Below are positions 1 through 7,651 of a stretch of 10,020 nucleotides of DNA, piece after piece. This DNA is from Euperipatoides rowelli (taxonomy: Eukaryota; Onychophora; Udeonychophora; Euonychophora; Peripatopsidae), in NCBI GenBank assembly GCA_003024985.2, contig PXIH01S0025374.1; one strand, written 5' to 3'. Below the pieces are notes generated by a model. The model ran no database searches and was not told the origin of the DNA. It saw only the letters and a program-made list of their open reading frames with translations. A program made the translations under genes and the position numbers. Position 1 is the stretch's first letter, and each line of letters begins with the position of its first letter.

Positions 1-246
1 TTGTTTTAGCATAATTATGTAAATTTTTTATTTTTGACCTCCTCTGACGGTTTTTGATTGCATTAATTATAATAATGTTTTACGGTATGTTAATTTAAAC
101 GTTTTTGTAAGTCTATTGAATTGCTAAGTGGTAGGCTAATATATTTAATATAAATTGTAATACACATCTATGAATAAGATTGAATATATATTTTGTTTTT
201 GTGATAGTGTTTAAACGAGACACATTTATATGCATATGCTATTAAA
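1..246. other. AT-rich leader sequence without a recognisable gene
   Basis: No open frame of note, no RNA gene and no repeat structure are visible. The octamer TTTAAACG occurs twice (near 95 and near 211), and there are scattered AT runs. Because the first recognisable LINE-A coding sequence begins just downstream, part of this stretch may be the LINE-A 5' untranslated region. I cannot see a 5' boundary or a target-site duplication for LINE-A. Confidence 0.4.
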
Positions 247-348
247 GTGAATAATAAAGAAATTAGAAAATTTGACAACTTTAATCCGAATAAAATGAAA
301 GTAAGTAATATGTTGAAAATTTTGGGAAATATTTTAACAGTTTTCTAT

Positions 349-393
349 ATGTTATTAATAATATCGGGGATAGAGATAAATCAGGGTCCTCCT
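349..393 (+). other. Degenerate 2A-like (ribosome-skipping) motif after a hydrophobic segment
   Basis: The peptide reads MLLIISGIEINQGPP. The 2A consensus is D-(V/I)-E-x-N-P-G-P, often preceded by LLLLSG in retrotransposon versions. Here I, E, N, G and P are kept in register. The Asp is missing or replaced by Gly, and the Pro of NPG is Gln (CAG, one base from CCG). The upstream residues (MLKILGNILTVFYMLLII) are strongly hydrophobic, like the signal-sequence-type leaders known for some LINE 2A peptides. As written the motif would probably not skip. Assignment rests on pattern and position at the ORF1 N terminus. Confidence 0.6.
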
Positions 394-1050
394 AAATTAA
401 CACCTGTGACAAGAAGTCCACCTATTAAACAAACACAGTTGCATAACCGGCAACATATTTTGTCAGATCGTTTTGAAAATCCAACTAGCAAAAGATTGAG
501 AGCTTTTTCTTCTTCACCTGAATAAATTGTCTAAGGGGAAAAATTTTGATTACTTGGCGAGAATAGTGTATTAGCACTTCATACTAAATTTGATATTTTA
601 AATGATAGTAAATCTAAGATAGTAGAATTATTTATGCACGATTAAAAACAGTTGAAAAACAGGTAGGCTACTGTAAGCTAATGTTGAATTGAGATAAAAT
701 AAAAAAGCAAACACTATGTTAGATAATATCACATATAATATTGATGTTACTATTTATTTTCTAGAATGGCAAATACTAGGGAAAATATCCAGAAATATTT
801 AAGAAATGTAAATAAAGAGAATTTTATTATTTTTGGATTGAAAGAAATGGAAGGGGAAAGTTTGAGTAAAAGTGTTACAAAGCTGTTACACAAATTAAAA
901 TTAGAGGATATACAAATTTTGGGTGCATATGATTTTGGCAGGGAGGATAAACTGGTGTTATACAGCCAGTTTTATGCAGAATTTTAAATTATAGAGACAG
1001 ATTTAGATTTCTGAAATTGGCAGGTCTACTGAGGGGTACAGGAATATTAA

Positions 1051-1084
1051 TAAGGGCAACATTCCAGTTTGCGTTCCCCCCAAG
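1051..1084 (+). repeat. MITE-1 left terminal inverted repeat
   Basis: The 34-base arm begins TAAGGGCAACATTCC and ends CCCCAAG. It matches the reverse complement of 1227-1260 at 30 of 34 positions with no gaps; all four differences are transitions. Confidence 0.9.
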
Positions 1085-1226
1085 TTATATCGATAAAAAA
1101 ATATATACAAAGGTATTATTGTAACTCTTGATTGTCCTAGGGTTGGGCCATAATGGATTTGAAATGTAGTTGGAGTTAGGGTTCAGGGTAAGGTTAGGAC
1201 TGTAATAAATGATGTATTGTGGCCAT

Positions 1227-1260
1227 CTTGGGGAGAACGTAAACTGGAATATTGCCTTTA
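1227..1260 (-). repeat. MITE-1 right terminal inverted repeat
   Basis: Reverse complement begins TAAAGGCAATATTCC and ends CCCCAAG, pairing with 1051-1084 over all 34 positions with four transition differences. Confidence 0.9.
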
Positions 1261-1548
1261 TAACAGATGATTTTTCTAAAGAAGTTCAGGTTAATAGAAA
1301 GATACTTTGGCTTAGATTTGTGCAGAGAAAGAAGTAGGGGAAGAAAGTTAAATGATAGGTTAATTTTAGAAAATGGAAGTTTATGTGGTTGATATCGAAG
1401 GGAGAGTAATAACTGAGTTGTAGATGGATGCATAGGATAAGAAGGGGGTGGAGGATGAGAGTTTATAGCAATTAAAAAATGGTAATACATATAATTTAGG
1501 TATGTGAGTTTGAATCTGGAGAAAAATAATTTTGGCAAATTTTTTTTT

Positions 1549-2010
1549 TGGAATGTGCATGGTTATAAAAAAATTAAAATGGCCTTAAATAAAGATGATA
1601 CATCTTTTTTCTCTTTGATGACTTTATCAGAATATTGAACATTACAAAAAGGAGTGAGAGAGACTGATCTGGAGAATTATTACTATTCTTTACCTCATAT
1701 AGTCACCATATATAACAACCGATTTAATGATTATTGGATAATAGTTTAAATAAAAAAATATATTCGATTTGATAGGAATCTGATTTTATATATATATATT
1801 TTTTCTTTCAGCTGTAATCTAAACAGGGAATTGTAAAGATTGAAGGAGGTGGCTGACAATATTAATTATGACAAATATGTTATAGTGGTTGGTGATTTTA
1901 CTGTGAGCTGTTGTAGATAATATGAATGAGGAATATATTCCAGGTTTGCCCTGATACCTAATAGAAAATCTCAAGATATGGTAATTAATCCTAAAGGTAA
2001 GTTTTTTAAT
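1549..2010 (+). pseudogene. LINE-A ORF2 endonuclease domain, N-terminal portion (broken)
   Basis: Decayed AP-type endonuclease, the enzyme that nicks target DNA to prime reverse transcription. WNVHGYKKIK at 1549 matches the usual ORF2 opening WNV(N/H)G, with the Asn used in catalysis. The frame is then poor through an AT-rich stretch (1640-1810) where the QET and mid-domain motifs cannot be aligned with confidence. YDKYVIVVGDFT (about 1867-1902) is the GDFN box with Asn changed to Thr. RKSQDMVIN and KGKFFN (1963-2010) match the R-x-S-x-D-x-x-x-N-x-x-G segment that follows. The domain is interrupted at 2017 by LINE-B and continues at 7035. Stops at about 1633 and 1919 and the GDFN change make it non-functional. 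Confidence 0.7.
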
Positions 2011-2017
2011 CGATTTT
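2003..2017 (+). repeat. LINE-B target-site duplication, left copy
   Basis: The 15 bases TTTTTAATCGATTTT are identical to 7004-7018. This copy adjoins the 3' (poly-A) end of the reverse-strand LINE-B. The T run continues to 2021, so the exact split between duplication and tail is ambiguous by a few bases. Confidence 0.9.
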
Positions 2018-2421
2018 TTTTGAAGGGGACTTCTTCCAACAAATATGTTTTATTAATTAAAAATATAATTATTACAGATTTACATTTATTTATAAAATAA
2101 AGGCAAAAGAAAGTACCATGTATTTTGGTAATAATTAAGTACAAAAATTAAAAATGATCTTTTAACTATCTAAATCTTACAATGCTAAGATAATAAATAA
2201 AATTTGAAAATCATAATACATTAGAGGCAACATAATAAATAAAACAACAAATTCATTATGTTGAAAATTAAAAATACAGAGAAACAAAGTTTTACACATA
2301 CAGTATATAATTCTCATTACATAACAAACTCTACATAGTATAGATCATAATTCAGTTTAGAACATCAAAACTGAAACATTCCATAAAAAATTAGATCTAT
2401 AATATTTTTTTCATCAATGAA
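2018..2421 (-). terminator. LINE-B 3' UTR, polyadenylation signal and A tail
   Basis: After the ORF2 stop (TAG at 2424-2422) there are about 400 non-coding, very AT-rich bases. On the reverse strand an AATAAA lies at 2054-2049, about 28 bases before the terminal A run that abuts the target-site duplication. A second AATAAA is at 2090-2085. This arrangement fits a polyadenylated LINE transcript copied at its 3' end. No gene is visible here on either strand. Confidence 0.7.
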
Positions 2422-2691
2422 CTAGAATTCACTAAAAACATGATTTAAATAAATATTTTTGAAATTAAAAGCGATGATCATTTCAGATTTAATGAAGGTT
2501 ACTACTTCTTCATTTATCCCTTGAAATATGTAATTGTTTCTGTGTTTCCACACAGAAAACAGAAAAAGCAATATCCTTTTTGTAATTATTTTTTTACAAG
2601 ATAACTGTATAAACAGTGATTCAAAATTATTTTCATCTAGATGAATATCATTTATAAGAAACATTCTTCTTCTGATTGGTTCATAAGTCTT

Positions 2692-2742
2692 ACAATCAAG
2701 TAGAAGATGAGTAATCATTTCATCAGATTGACAAAAGCAACA
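2692..2742 (-). other. LINE-B ORF2 C-terminal CCHC zinc finger
   Basis: The peptide runs C-x2-C-x7-H-x4-C (CCFC, then DEMITHLLLDC), the CxxC...HxxxxC module found at the C terminus of L1-type and other LINE ORF2 proteins. All four metal ligands are intact. It is followed by KTYEPIRRRM and FLFSVWKHRNNYIF. Confidence 0.8.
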
Positions 2743-3599
2743 TTTGATTACTTGATTATCCGGATAATTTCTGAAAATTCTTTTTCTTACAGGTAGTGCA
2801 TTATTAATTATTTTATAGGTAAAGTCTAAAATTGAGGGGAAGAAAAGATACCAATCAGATTTTTTTTAATAGCTCTACTATAAATAGCGAGATTTCCATT
2901 AACACAATCAACATATCTTATATTTCTTAATGTTTTATAATTAATGTTAGATGGGTCAAAGAGGTCCAGATCATCCATAATGTTCTTGAAATTATATAGC
3001 AAGTAAACTAAATGTTTAGAAAAAAAAGGGGGTGGAGTGTCTTTTGGAGGAACTGTTGCTCTGTAACCCATAGCATCCAAATGTGAAAGTAATCTATTGA
3101 ATAAATTAAATTGGACACAAGTAGAAACCATTTCGATATTCTTCAAGCCCAATCCACCATATTTCCTGGGGAACATAAGTTTTTCAAGGGATATCATGGC
3201 TTTTTTACCTGACCAAATTGTTGAAGAATACACAGATTAAATGCTATTAATAAATTTTTTAGTAAATTTGATAAATGGAGAATAAAAATTAATGATTGGA
3301 GTTGCATAAGTATTTATCATTTTTATTTTAAGTGATAGAGATAAGTATCTATTTTTTATGTAATTACAGGAATTCTTAACTTTATCATACATAATAGCAT
3401 ATATTTTATGTTTTAAACTTGACCCATGAAAAGGGGAAGGAAGACCTAAAAATTTTTCAGGTGGGGAAGTGCCAAATCCATCAATAGACCTATTATTAAA
3501 AATTTCATATGCATATGNTTTTTTGTAATTAATGATTGCTCCTGATTTTAAAATAAAATCATTTAAGGTTTATTTTGCAGTATCCAGATCAAAATTGTC

Positions 3600-4353
3600 T
3601 GAGCAAAAAAACAGCAAGATTATCCATATAGGAGATTACTCTAAAATTGGTATTAAAAGATCTTATATATAAACCTGTCAGATTATTTTCTAACTGATCT
3701 ATCAGATCATTGATAAAAATATTGAATAAAGTATCACTAAGTGAAGATCCCTGAGGAACTGATTTAATAATTTTAAACTCTGGAGATAATTAACCATTAC
3801 TTTTATAAGACAATGATCTAGTCTAGTGTATAAATAATTAATTAATCAAAGCTCTGGAAAGGTTAGAATGACCAAACAGTTTTAAAATTTTATTTGATAA
3901 GAATTCTAAAGATATATTATTAAAGGCCTGGGTAAAATCAACTATTAAAAGAATTGCTTCTTTATTTTTATCTTTAATTACGGTATTAATAGCTTCTGTT
4001 GGTGTTTGGATGAATTTTTCCTTTGCAGCAAAGAGGAAAGGATTGATCAAGTTTTTTTTCCTTCTGATTAAAAATTTTGTTAATAATTTTAGTAAAAAAT
4101 TTTGATCAACATTTTCAATACTTATAGGTCTATAATCATTCAAGGAATTATCAGCAGATTTCAAACCATTATTGTTCTTGTTAATAAGAAAAAAAAAATA
4201 GGATTGATTGAAGAAATTAAATGCAATATTTTTATTAATATACATATTAAATAATTCTTTAAAGTATGAGAACTTTTTATACATCTCAATTCCAATTGAA
4301 TCTGGACCTGGCGGTGCAAATTTATTTAGACTGTCAATTGCTTCCAGTATCAA
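3600..4353 (-). other. LINE-B reverse transcriptase palm and fingers
   Basis: Motifs in order: APPGPD (RT-0/1 region), YRPIS, VDFTQAF (motif A with its Asp), PQGSSLS (motif B), and SYMDNLAVFL (motif C). The second Asp of the YxDD box is Asn. A frame change near 3838 separates motif A from motifs B and C. Confidence 0.88.
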
Positions 4354-4984
4354 TTCAATAGAAATGGCAAAAGTGTATTGCCAATCATAATCTATTTCAA
4401 AGTTTTATAAATCCAGATGTTTTTCATTATCTGATGAAATATTAATCGATAGCTGTTCTTTATATCTATCATAAACTTATCGATCCAAATCCTCAGTGTA
4501 ATATGAGATATTTTGTTTTATGATTTTTGGACCCATTTTTTTTATTTTTTATAAAAGATTCTGCTAGTTAAGTCTTTAGAAATATTTTCTTTATTATTTA
4601 TAATATTTTTATAATTTTTAAAAGATGGTCATTTTTTTCATGTAATTTTTTTAATTGGATCTTTATATTAGAATAGGTTATAGTATTTGCCTTTCCAATT
4701 TCTAGTAAATATTCCATTGCATTTTGCAGGATCTTAATGTTAGTGTCCAGATTATCTACAAATTCACTATTTATACCAGAAATATATTTAGCCATTTCTC
4801 TTTTAAGTAGGACCCGTTTGCCATAACTTCCATCATATTGGTCTAAAGCTTTATATATTATACAATATAAAATATTATAATTATCAATTTCAAATTTAAT
4901 GGCAGGGTGAAGCATAATATGTCTATGTTTTTTATAGTAGAAATTATATATTTTTAAAGTATCAACAGAGAATGAAAAATTAAT

Positions 4985-5612
4985 AGCTAAATGATCTGAA
5001 AAAAGTACTGGTCTGACAACAAACACAGGATTAGAAATTAAATTGTTTTCAACAAAAATATAGTCAATTTTAGTAGATGAAAACTAATTCTAGTAAATGA
5101 ATTAAAATTACCATTGAAAAATGAACAATCAATCAGATTCCTTTTTGATATAAATGCCTTAAGAATTTTAAATTTTTCTACTNTTTGTAGATTAAAATCT
5201 CCTAGCCAAATAATAGGATCATTATTGCAAGAGATTTTTTCAATAATATTAGATATGATTGCCCTAGCTTGTTCTGATTTGTTAGGTGCATATAGGTTGA
5301 TCAACAAAAAATATTACCATTAATCAATAGTCTAACAATAGTGTATCTTGGGTCACAAAATATCAGTTTACAGTTTTTAAATATTGGAGATTTTTTAATT
5401 AATGTTATTACACCTTTACGAAAAATTTCTACCTTCAAATATAATGAAATCTTGTTCTAGAGATTTAAAATGGTTATCCATTTTTTTATTTTTGTTTCTT
5501 GAAAAGCGTAAATGGATGATTTGTTAGATTTTATAAATTTTAATAGACGAGTTCTCTTATTAAAGTTATTAATTCCTTGCACATTTAGAGATGTAATTGT
5601 AACCAGCTCCAT
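4985..5612 (-). other. LINE-B AP-type endonuclease domain
   Basis: All usual landmarks of the exonuclease/endonuclease/phosphatase fold can be read, though in two or three frames: SLNVQGIN (N), QET (E), YAPN, GDFN (D and N), IDYIFV and SDHLAI (D-H). No catalytic landmark is clearly substituted; decay is by frameshift, chiefly near 5310-5460 and 5030-5050. An N at 5183 falls just after GDFN. Confidence 0.85.
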
Positions 5613-5664
5613 AGTTACATAAAGAAATANCATCAAATCAAAAATTGTTATTTTCTTCAGTATA

Positions 5665-6690
5665 TTATTGAATTTCAGCCACTTTAATTTTCCCATTAAC
5701 AAATTCGATTTTTCTTATCATTTTTACTTGATTTGTTTTAATCTGATCTTCCTTTTTTAACGGTGAAGTTAGAACTCTTGTAAAATATCTTTTTCCATGA
5801 ATATTTTGGATCAACAAATCATCATTTTGTATAGATGAAAACTTGTCTATATTTATATTTCCAATATCTTTTATAGGAGTAGTTATTTTATTGCCACAGA
5901 CATTATTTGTAGTCAAATTTTTATTATTAGATTCTTTAATGTTATCAATAGCATCATCATCAATCTCAAAGGATTCAAGGTTTATATATGAAGTATCATT
6001 AATCTTTCATGTTTCATTATGCTGATTAAAGAAGTAAATGCTACAGATTAACACCATTTTACTTTGCAATCTTTACCAGAATGACATCAATTTGCATTTG
6101 TAACAACATGACGGCCTGTTTTCTATAAAGATCCATGCAAAGTTTTTTGATGGTAAAAGAACGTAATAAGGAATATCTAATAGCTTAGTATCTTTGTACT
6201 TTTTAAAGATAATTGTAGTAGGTGAAGAAATGCATGATATTTTATCATTGACTTTTCTTATGTTATGTTAATAAGAAATTATTTCTCCATAAGGTTTTAG
6301 TTTTTTTTTTAATATTTCATCTGTAAATATCAGTGGAAGATCAATTATTTTAACCATGGTTAAATCGTCATCATTGTCTTGAACAATAGAATCTGGATAT
6401 AAAATCCTGTTACCGTTGATGTTATTAATAATTTTTTTAAATTTAATAGGATCTGCTTTATTGTCAAAACGTCTTCTTTTGAGTAAAATAAATTCTTTGA
6501 TGTTGTTTTCTATACCATTTTGAATGAGAAGTTAAAAAACAACCTTTTCATCACACTTTATCAATTTTCCCTGTTTATCAGCGACAAACTACAGTTAACG
6601 AATCTCCTAATGCAGCTACCTTTTTGATTAACAGTAGAGATTTTTTATATTTAAAACTTCATCCAAATTAATAGGTGAGGTTGATTCCAT
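5665..6690 (-). pseudogene. LINE-B ORF1 pseudogene (RNA-binding protein with CCHC knuckle)
   Basis: ORF1 proteins of Tx1/L1-like LINEs coat element RNA. ATG at 6690 begins MESTSPINLDEV. Frameshifts follow within 60 bases. Around 6360-6270 an RRM-like segment reads VKIIDLPLIFTDEILKKKL then KPYGEI. Next is FAWIFIENRPSCCYKC (about 6140-6094), leading into a zinc knuckle CYKC...CHSGKDC (6105-6066) whose two halves lie in different frames. The C-terminal 83 residues (5916-5668) are open, lysine-rich and end KIKVAEIQ. The stop is 52 bases before the ORF2 ATG. Total span (about 341 codons) is ordinary for this type of ORF1. Several stops and frameshifts make it non-coding today. Confidence 0.75.
6066..6105 (-). 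other. LINE-B ORF1 zinc knuckle split by a frameshift
   Basis: TGT-TAC-AAA-TGC (CYKC) at 6105-6094 and CHSGKDC at 6086-6066 are in different frames. Read across the frame change they give Cx2C, a short gap, H, x4, C, the retroviral-type CCHC pattern. Confidence 0.65.
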
Positions 6691-7003
6691 TATTTTAAGC
6701 AAAGATAATTCCAGTGATAATGAATTCAATGTCTTAGTTAGAGAAATCCTTTCAAAGTTAATTTTAAAAGAGAAACACGTTGCAAAATGGCGAGCTCTTA
6801 TTTCGTTAGAATTTGATCATAATGAATGACACTCATTTGCTTCCTTTTGAATCAAAAATCTTGTAATATTAATTCTTTCATTGTTACCAATAAAGATGTT
6901 ATTAAATATAATATAAACTGAGAGAAAAATTAAAGAAAACAATAAAATCTGATAAGCTTACGTTAACATAGTGTATCTCTGTCGGCATGACTGCACATGC
7001 TCC
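6691..7003 (-). other. LINE-B 5' UTR
   Basis: About 313 bases between the element's 5' edge (reverse strand begins GGAGCATGTGCAG) and the ORF1 ATG. No gene is seen. LINE 5' UTRs normally hold an internal promoter; I cannot identify core promoter motifs here with confidence. The GC content near the 5' edge (7003-6970) is higher than the surroundings. Confidence 0.6.
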
Positions 7004-7018
7004 TTTTTAATCGATTTT
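7004..7018 (+). repeat. LINE-B target-site duplication, right copy
   Basis: Identical 15 bases to 2003-2017, adjoining the 5' end of the reverse-strand LINE-B. The next bases in the uninterrupted site are ATTAG. Confidence 0.9.
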
Positions 7019-7190
7019 ATTAGTAGACAAACACTTTATTATAAATGGCCGATTGGAAAACAAGGAAGGATAAGTTACCTTTGACCCCTAATATAATGAA
7101 AATATATTGATTATTTTATTAGAATTTTTGAGGAAAACTTTATATTCATCTTATAAGAAAGCATTGAAATAAAATTCTAAACATAGAAAT
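7004..7190 (+). mobile_element. LINE-A, continuation of the endonuclease region
   Basis: Directly after the LINE-B duplication the forward strand resumes the LINE-A endonuclease: FIINGRLENKEG (7035-7070) matches the (L/I)xxNGRxxxDxxG segment that follows the R-x-S-x-D box in this endonuclease family. IDYFI (7106-7120) matches the S-x-x-x-I-D-Y-(F/V) box. A stop (TAA at 7071) and a frame change separate them. The expected SDH box is not seen, and no forward-strand RT is visible further on, so LINE-A was truncated, deleted or has decayed beyond recognition. The right edge is approximate. Confidence 0.75.
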
Positions 7191-7274
7191 ATGATTGTTT
7201 TATTTTTCTCCCTTCACTAACCAATCAATAATTCTTGGTTTTTAAACATTATTTTTAAAGAATGTGTTTTTTTT

Positions 7275-7507
7275 GTACTGCATTTTGTTTTCTCTTTGTG
7301 AGGAAATTAAAGATAATATTTCACACTATAATCTTGACTTTTAATATGAGAGATAGAAAATTAATATATGCATAAAAAATAATGGAAATTGTCTGATGAT
7401 TCATCAGATATTTTTTACTACATATATTAATTTTCTATCTCTTATATTGTCAAGATTTTAAAGTGAAATAGCTTTAATTTTCTCAAAGAAAGAAAGTAAT
7501 GCAACAC
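7275..7507. mobile_element. Foldback element, probable MITE-2 (about 233 bp)
   Basis: The two halves are imperfect reverse complements around a centre at 7400. The core 22-base arm at 7349-7370 pairs perfectly with 7421-7442, and TCTGATGA/TCATCAGA pairs at the apex (7392-7399 with 7401-7408). Further out, AATCTTGAC, ATTTCAC, AAATTAAAG, CTTTG and TGCATT also pair with small gaps. The whole could fold into one long hairpin. No coding capacity. I see no convincing target-site duplication, so the outer edges are approximate and the superfamily is unknown. Confidence 0.75.
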
Positions 7508-7651
7508 CAGGAAATGTTAGACTTTTTACAACAGCATATAAATGTCATGTTTTATGAATGGGTTAACTAATACTTATAAAGAAACAACCAGTTTATTAAC
7601 TGATTTAACATACAAATAATAAGTTAACTCCTCTAATGAGCAGTAAATGAC
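7508..7651. other. Unassigned AT-rich spacer
   Basis: Between the foldback and LINE-C. I see no gene, RNA or clear repeat. A short open forward run (about 7551-7610) has no recognisable motif. Confidence 0.4.

Larger units (their letters stand above)
1051..1260. mobile_element. MITE-1, 210-bp non-autonomous DNA transposon
   Basis: A short element with 34-bp terminal inverted repeats and no coding capacity. It sits inside the LINE-A ORF1 domain: the protein motif runs up to 1050 and resumes at 1263. The direct repeat TAA flanks it (1048-1050 and 1261-1263); removing the element and one TAA rejoins the ORF1 frame. TA is present at both inner edges, so a TA duplication (Tc1/mariner type) is also possible. 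TAA would fit PIF/Harbinger-type MITEs. The interior contains a degenerate TTAGG-like stretch (1176-1198). Superfamily not settled. Confidence 0.85.
295..1400 (+). pseudogene. LINE-A ORF1 pseudogene (2A-like leader, coiled coil, L1-ORF1-like domain)
   Basis: In LINEs this protein binds element RNA and forms the ribonucleoprotein. The first ATG is at 295; the frame is open from 247 but that start is GTG. Residues after the ATG form a hydrophobic leader ending in a 2A-like motif, followed by a basic Ser/Pro-rich tail ending at 525. Out-of-frame pieces near 575-672 look like a coiled coil (KFDILNDSKSKIVEL, then LKTVEKQVG). From 766 the second piece carries FIIFGLKEMEGESL and IQILGAYDFGR, typical of the RRM-like core of L1-type ORF1. 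Around 950-965 the frame shifts, and NYRDRFRFLKLAGLLRGTGI follows (987-1046). A 210-bp MITE splits the gene, after which TDDFSKEV and NRKILW (1263-1310) and a degraded NDRLILENGSL (about 1350) finish the domain. Several stops and frameshifts exclude function. Family-level ORF1 recognition is confident; the exact clade is not. Confidence 0.72.
247..2017 (+). mobile_element. LINE-A, 5' portion (decayed non-LTR retrotransposon)
   Basis: Forward-strand remains of a non-LTR retrotransposon, in the expected order: hydrophobic leader with a 2A-like motif (about 295-393), coiled-coil-like stretch (about 575-672), ORF1 RNA-binding domain (766-1400, split by a MITE), and the start of an AP-type endonuclease (1549-2010). 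The coding frame changes several times and is broken by stops, so the copy is dead. At 2017 it is cut by the reverse-strand LINE-B, and the endonuclease resumes at 7004. The family is inferred to be in the CR1/L2/Crack-like group because 2A-like leaders are common there, but they also occur in other APE-type LINEs (Ingi, L1Tc). The 5' edge is not defined; 247 is only the start of the open frame. Confidence 0.75.
2422..5612 (-). pseudogene. LINE-B ORF2 pseudogene: endonuclease, reverse transcriptase, C-terminal CCHC
   Basis: ORF2 of a LINE nicks the target and reverse-transcribes element RNA. ATG at 5612 opens with SLNVQGIN and FQETK (catalytic Asn and Glu). Next come KGVITLIKKS, NLYAPN and WLGDFN, then IDYIFVEN and SDHLAI, the closing Asp-His pair. 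The RT follows: PPGPDSIGIEMYKKF, YRPIS, motif A VDFTQAFNNIS (Asp at 3939-3937), motif B VPQGSSLSDTLFN (about 3770-3730), and motif C, which is YMDN instead of YADD (3630-3619). Thumb and connection pieces include EKFLGLPSPFHG, TYATPIINFYS and KYGGLGLKN. The C terminus has CCFC-x7-H-x4-C. There are many frame changes (for example near 5310, 5030, 4600-4360, 3840 and 3500) and a stop near 3242. Two bases are N (3518, 5183). Confidence 0.88.
2018..7003 (-). mobile_element. LINE-B, near-complete APE-type LINE (about 5 kb, inactive)
   Basis: Reverse-strand LINE in standard order: 5' UTR (7003-6691), ORF1 with a CCHC knuckle (6690-5665), 52-base spacer, ORF2 with endonuclease, RT and C-terminal CCHC (5612-2422), then 3' UTR, AATAAA and a short A tail (2421-2018). 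Both edges are set by a perfect 15-bp duplication, so the 4,986-bp insert is probably full length. The domain combination (ORF1 RRM-like region plus CCHC; ORF2 CxxC...HxxxxC terminus) resembles the L1/Tx1 side of the LINE tree. This is inference from motifs. Every ORF has frameshifts or stops, and the RT active site is altered. Confidence 0.88.

Noticed and set aside
247-294. Bacterial-style GTG start for the 2A-containing frame
   Set aside because: The context is eukaryotic; the first ATG at 295 is the plausible start.
1194-1538. Reverse-strand open frame of 114 codons
   Set aside because: It overlaps the MITE-1 right arm and the forward LINE-A ORF1 end; its composition follows from purine-rich forward sequence and no motif is present.
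1789-1811. TA run followed by TTTTTTCTTTCAG, splice-acceptor-like
   Set aside because: It lies within the LINE-A endonuclease region and AT-rich DNA yields such strings often; no donor or exon structure supports it.
4208-4390. Forward open frame of 60 codons
   Set aside because: Antisense shadow of the LINE-B RT.
5114-5323. Forward open frame of 69 codons
   Set aside because: Antisense to the LINE-B endonuclease GDFN region.
5843-6025. Forward open frame of 60 codons, hydrophobic
   Set aside because: Antisense to LINE-B ORF1; hydrophobicity comes from the complement of lysine/asparagine-rich codons.
7561-7627. GTTAACT repeated in inverted orientation, possible small inverted repeat
   Set aside because: Only about seven paired bases with a long loop; expected by chance in AT-rich DNA.
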